Below the pieces are notes generated by a model, which had not been told where the DNA came from, did not search any database, and saw only the letters and a program-made list of their open reading frames with translations. Shown piece by piece: positions 6,220 to 7,724 of a stretch of DNA of 7,724 bases (positions are counted from its first letter, which is position 1; each line of letters opens with the position of its first letter). The stretch lies in NCBI GenBank assembly GCA_903931355.1, contig CAIZCB010000211.1:1-7724 (forward strand), written 5' to 3'. Position numbers and translations under genes: made by a program. This DNA is from an uncultured Pseudomonadota bacterium. Lineage in GTDB: Bacteria; Pseudomonadota; Gammaproteobacteria; Methylococcales; Methylomonadaceae.

Positions 6220-7560
6220 TCATAAAAGTTCATCGTGCTTTGCTTCTTGTTTGAAATTGGCTAATAAATCTTCGGGGTTCTCGTCGGTGAATCCGTTTTG
6301 CTCTGCTTTCACCTGTACCGAGCTAATTTGCTCATTCACCAAGGCCGCAATCACCAAATCACCGCTGACATTCAGCGTGGTGCGACACATATCCAGAAAA
6401 CGGTCGACACCTAGAATCAGCCCCATACCCTCAGCAGGAATACCGACTTGCTGAGTTAAGATCATAATCAACGGTAATGAACCACCTGGGACGCCAGCGG
6501 TGCCGATGCCGGCTAAAATCGACATCATTACTACTTGGACTTGTTGGCCTAGCGATAAATCGACGCCGTAGACTTGGGCTAAAAATAATACGGTGATGCC
6601 TTCAAATAAGGCGGTGCCGTTTTGGTTGGCGGTGGAGCCGATGGTTAAAACGAAACGGGCGATTTCTGGGCGGATTTTTAATTGTTGTTCCGCCAGTTCT
6701 AATGAGCGCGGCAAAGTGGCGTTGGATGAGGCGGTGGCGAAGGCGTATAGGTAAATGTCGCGGCACTGACGAAAAAACGTTAATGGCTTGATGCGAGTAA
6801 AGACTTTTAATAGCAAGCTGTAGACCAAGGTTTGTTGCAAAAATAAACCCAGCACCACAATCAAGACATAAAACCCTAGCGAAAATAAAATTTGGTAGCC
6901 AAATTTAAAGGTCGATTGAAATACCAGCGCAAACACGGCGGCTGGCGCTAATTTCATCGCAGTATCGACGACTAATAAACAAGCGGCATAGCATTCTTCT
7001 AATAATTCGACCCAACGCGAAGTTTTGTGCGATTGGCTATTGGCTAAGGCCGCGCCGAATGCCAGTGAAAAAAACATCAGTGCCAACATTTCACCGTCTA
7101 GGGCTTGGGTGGCGGCGGTAAATGGATTTTTGGGGATGATTTCCAGTAGTGATTGAACGATGGGTTTGGCTTGTGCGGCGTTGGTTTGGATTTTTGCTAC
7201 CCCACTGCTGTCGGCGCTGATTTGGGCAATGTCTAAACCGATGCCCGGTTGCGCCAGATTGACTAGGCCGACGCCAATAATCACCGAGGCTGAGCTGGCG
7301 AGTAAGGTAAAAAACAAGGTGCGTTGAGAGACTTTGGCTAGGCCTTGGTGATTGCTGAGTTGAAACACACCGAGTATCAAGCCGCTCATTACCATTGGCA
7401 CCACTACCATGAAAATCAGCCGCAAAAACAGCTGGCCAATCGGTTCGAGCAGGTAACGATTTAAGTTTTGCAGCCATTCCAGTTGGGCGTAAGGATGTAA
7501 GGCAAGGCCGGCGCAGATGCCGAGTAATAGGCTGAGCAGTAGGCGGTGGTGGGTTTTCAT
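6220..7560 (-). CDS. Dicarboxylate/amino acid:cation symporter (DAACS, SDF family)
   Basis: Inner-membrane secondary transporter of the GltPh/GltP/DctA fold, expected to import glutamate, aspartate or C4-dicarboxylates driven by Na+ or H+. Its 446 residues fit the family. Visible elements are a hydrophobic first helix (6-22), further membrane segments, the HP1 loop TASSNATLP (276-284), NQNGT in TM7 (312-316), the HP2 tip GIGTAGVPGGS (351-361), and TM8 GVDRFLDMCRTTLNVSGD (384-401). In TM8, D390, R393, T394 and N397 correspond to the acidic-substrate-binding residues of GltPh, and D401 to a sodium ligand. The family's usual NMDGT is replaced by NQNGT. The C-terminal tail (about 405-446) is hydrophilic and acidic. 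The ATG at 7558-7560 gives a normal N-terminus just before TM1; no Shine-Dalgarno sequence is seen. It is probably transcribed alone. The exact substrate cannot be read from the sequence. Confidence 0.94.
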   Translation of the reverse strand: MKTHHRLLLSLLLGICAGLALHPYAQLEWLQNLNRYLLEPIGQLFLRLIFMVVVPMVMSGLILGVFQLSNHQGLAKVSQRTLFFTLLASSASVIIGVGLVNLAQPGIGLDIAQISADSSGVAKIQTNAAQAKPIVQSLLEIIPKNPFTAATQALDGEMLALMFFSLAFGAALANSQSHKTSRWVELLEECYAACLLVVDTAMKLAPAAVFALVFQSTFKFGYQILFSLGFYVLIVVLGLFLQQTLVYSLLLKVFTRIKPLTFFRQCRDIYLYAFATASSNATLPRSLELAEQQLKIRPEIARFVLTIGSTANQNGTALFEGITVLFLAQVYGVDLSLGQQVQVVMMSILAGIGTAGVPGGSLPLIMILTQQVGIPAEGMGLILGVDRFLDMCRTTLNVSGDLVIAALVNEQISSVQVKAEQNGFTDENPEDLLANFKQEAKHDELL

Positions 7561-7606
7561 GGCGGGGCTGGTCAGATAAGAAATGAGCTTAATCTTACCA
7601 ACTGAT

Positions 7607-7619
7607 GTTACGCAGTAAC
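7607..7619. repeat. Short inverted repeat upstream of the symporter gene
   Basis: GTTAC and GTAAC flank a 3-bp centre, forming a perfect 5-bp inverted repeat 47 bp upstream of the symporter ATG. A related TTAACGCA lies at 7627-7634, about one repeat of TTACGCA (7608-7614) further out. The position is suitable for an operator, but the arms are short enough to arise by chance. Confidence 0.3.
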
Positions 7620-7626
7620 TATGTTT

Positions 7627-7724
7627 TTAACGCAAAATGATGTGATTGCCTTTGGAAAAGTATTCTTTGAAATTGCTGACCCAGTTTTTTGTCATCCCGT
7701 AGGGATCGCTTAACACTAAATATA
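7627..7724 (-). CDS. Possible C-terminal tail of a gene entering from the right edge
   Basis: On the minus strand a frame is open from the right edge to a TAA at 7627-7629, giving about 32 residues that include SDPYGMTKNWVSNFKEYF. The composition is protein-like, but 32 codons without a stop is not unusual by chance, and a 30-codon plus-strand frame (7621-7713) overlaps it. I do not recognise a family. If real, it lies upstream of the symporter and in the same orientation, with 66 bp between them. Confidence 0.25.
   Translation of the reverse strand, partial: YLVLSDPYGMTKNWVSNFKEYFSKGNHIILR
7694..7706. repeat. Short inverted repeat near the right edge
   Basis: ATCCC and GGGAT flank GTA, a perfect 5-bp inverted repeat. 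A run of T precedes it on the plus strand, and the minus strand has A rather than T after it, so it is not a standard terminator in either direction. It resembles the cores of short dispersed palindromic repeats but could be coincidental. Confidence 0.3.

Noticed and set aside
7607..7619. Resemblance of the GTTACGCAG stretch to the 5' conserved segment of class 1 integrons
   Set aside because: Only about ten bases match, there is no integrase, attI or attC site nearby, and a short palindrome explains the sequence.

Overview
The window looks like chromosomal DNA of a gammaproteobacterium of moderate GC. The reasons are a heterotetrameric glycyl-tRNA synthetase (separate glyQ and glyS), a heptose phosphatase gene and a plsC-type acyltransferase gene directly behind them (an order I recall from pseudomonads and relatives), and a YajQ-family protein. 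A methanotroph-like gammaproteobacterium would fit, but no marker here fixes the genus.

Layout. (1) Positions 1-4219, minus strand: a compact four-gene operon read right to left, glyQ (GTG start), glyS (2-nt gap), gmhB (GTG start, 4-nt overlap) and plsC (35-nt overlap, last codons cut off by the left edge). It combines glycine charging of tRNA, synthesis of the LPS inner-core heptose precursor and phosphatidic acid synthesis. (2) Positions 4220-4344: a short divergent promoter region serving glyQ leftward and yajQ rightward, with the two candidate -35 boxes one base apart. (3) Positions 4345-4827, plus strand: yajQ, a small nucleotide/cyclic-di-GMP-binding family protein. (4) Positions 4869-6113, minus strand: a 414-residue AAA-type ATPase with a DUF4143-like C-terminal half that carries a PD-(D/E)XK-like motif. 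It converges on yajQ and looks like an accessory gene. (5) Positions 6114-6219: an intergenic stretch dominated by a 22-bp tandem repeat whose first unit begins 9 bp upstream of the ATPase start codon. The two units nearest the gene each contain a perfect TATAAT on the gene's strand. (6) Positions 6220-7560, minus strand: a dicarboxylate/amino acid:cation symporter of the GltPh/DctA family with an unusual NQNGT motif in place of NMDGT. (7) Positions 7561-7724: an AT-rich region with two short inverted repeats and possibly the C-terminal tail of another minus-strand gene.

The housekeeping operon and yajQ are ordinary. The least explained parts are the repeat-preceded ATPase and the cation-site changes in the symporter. 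I found no complete new defence or mobile system, and no RNA genes, CRISPR array or insertion sequence.
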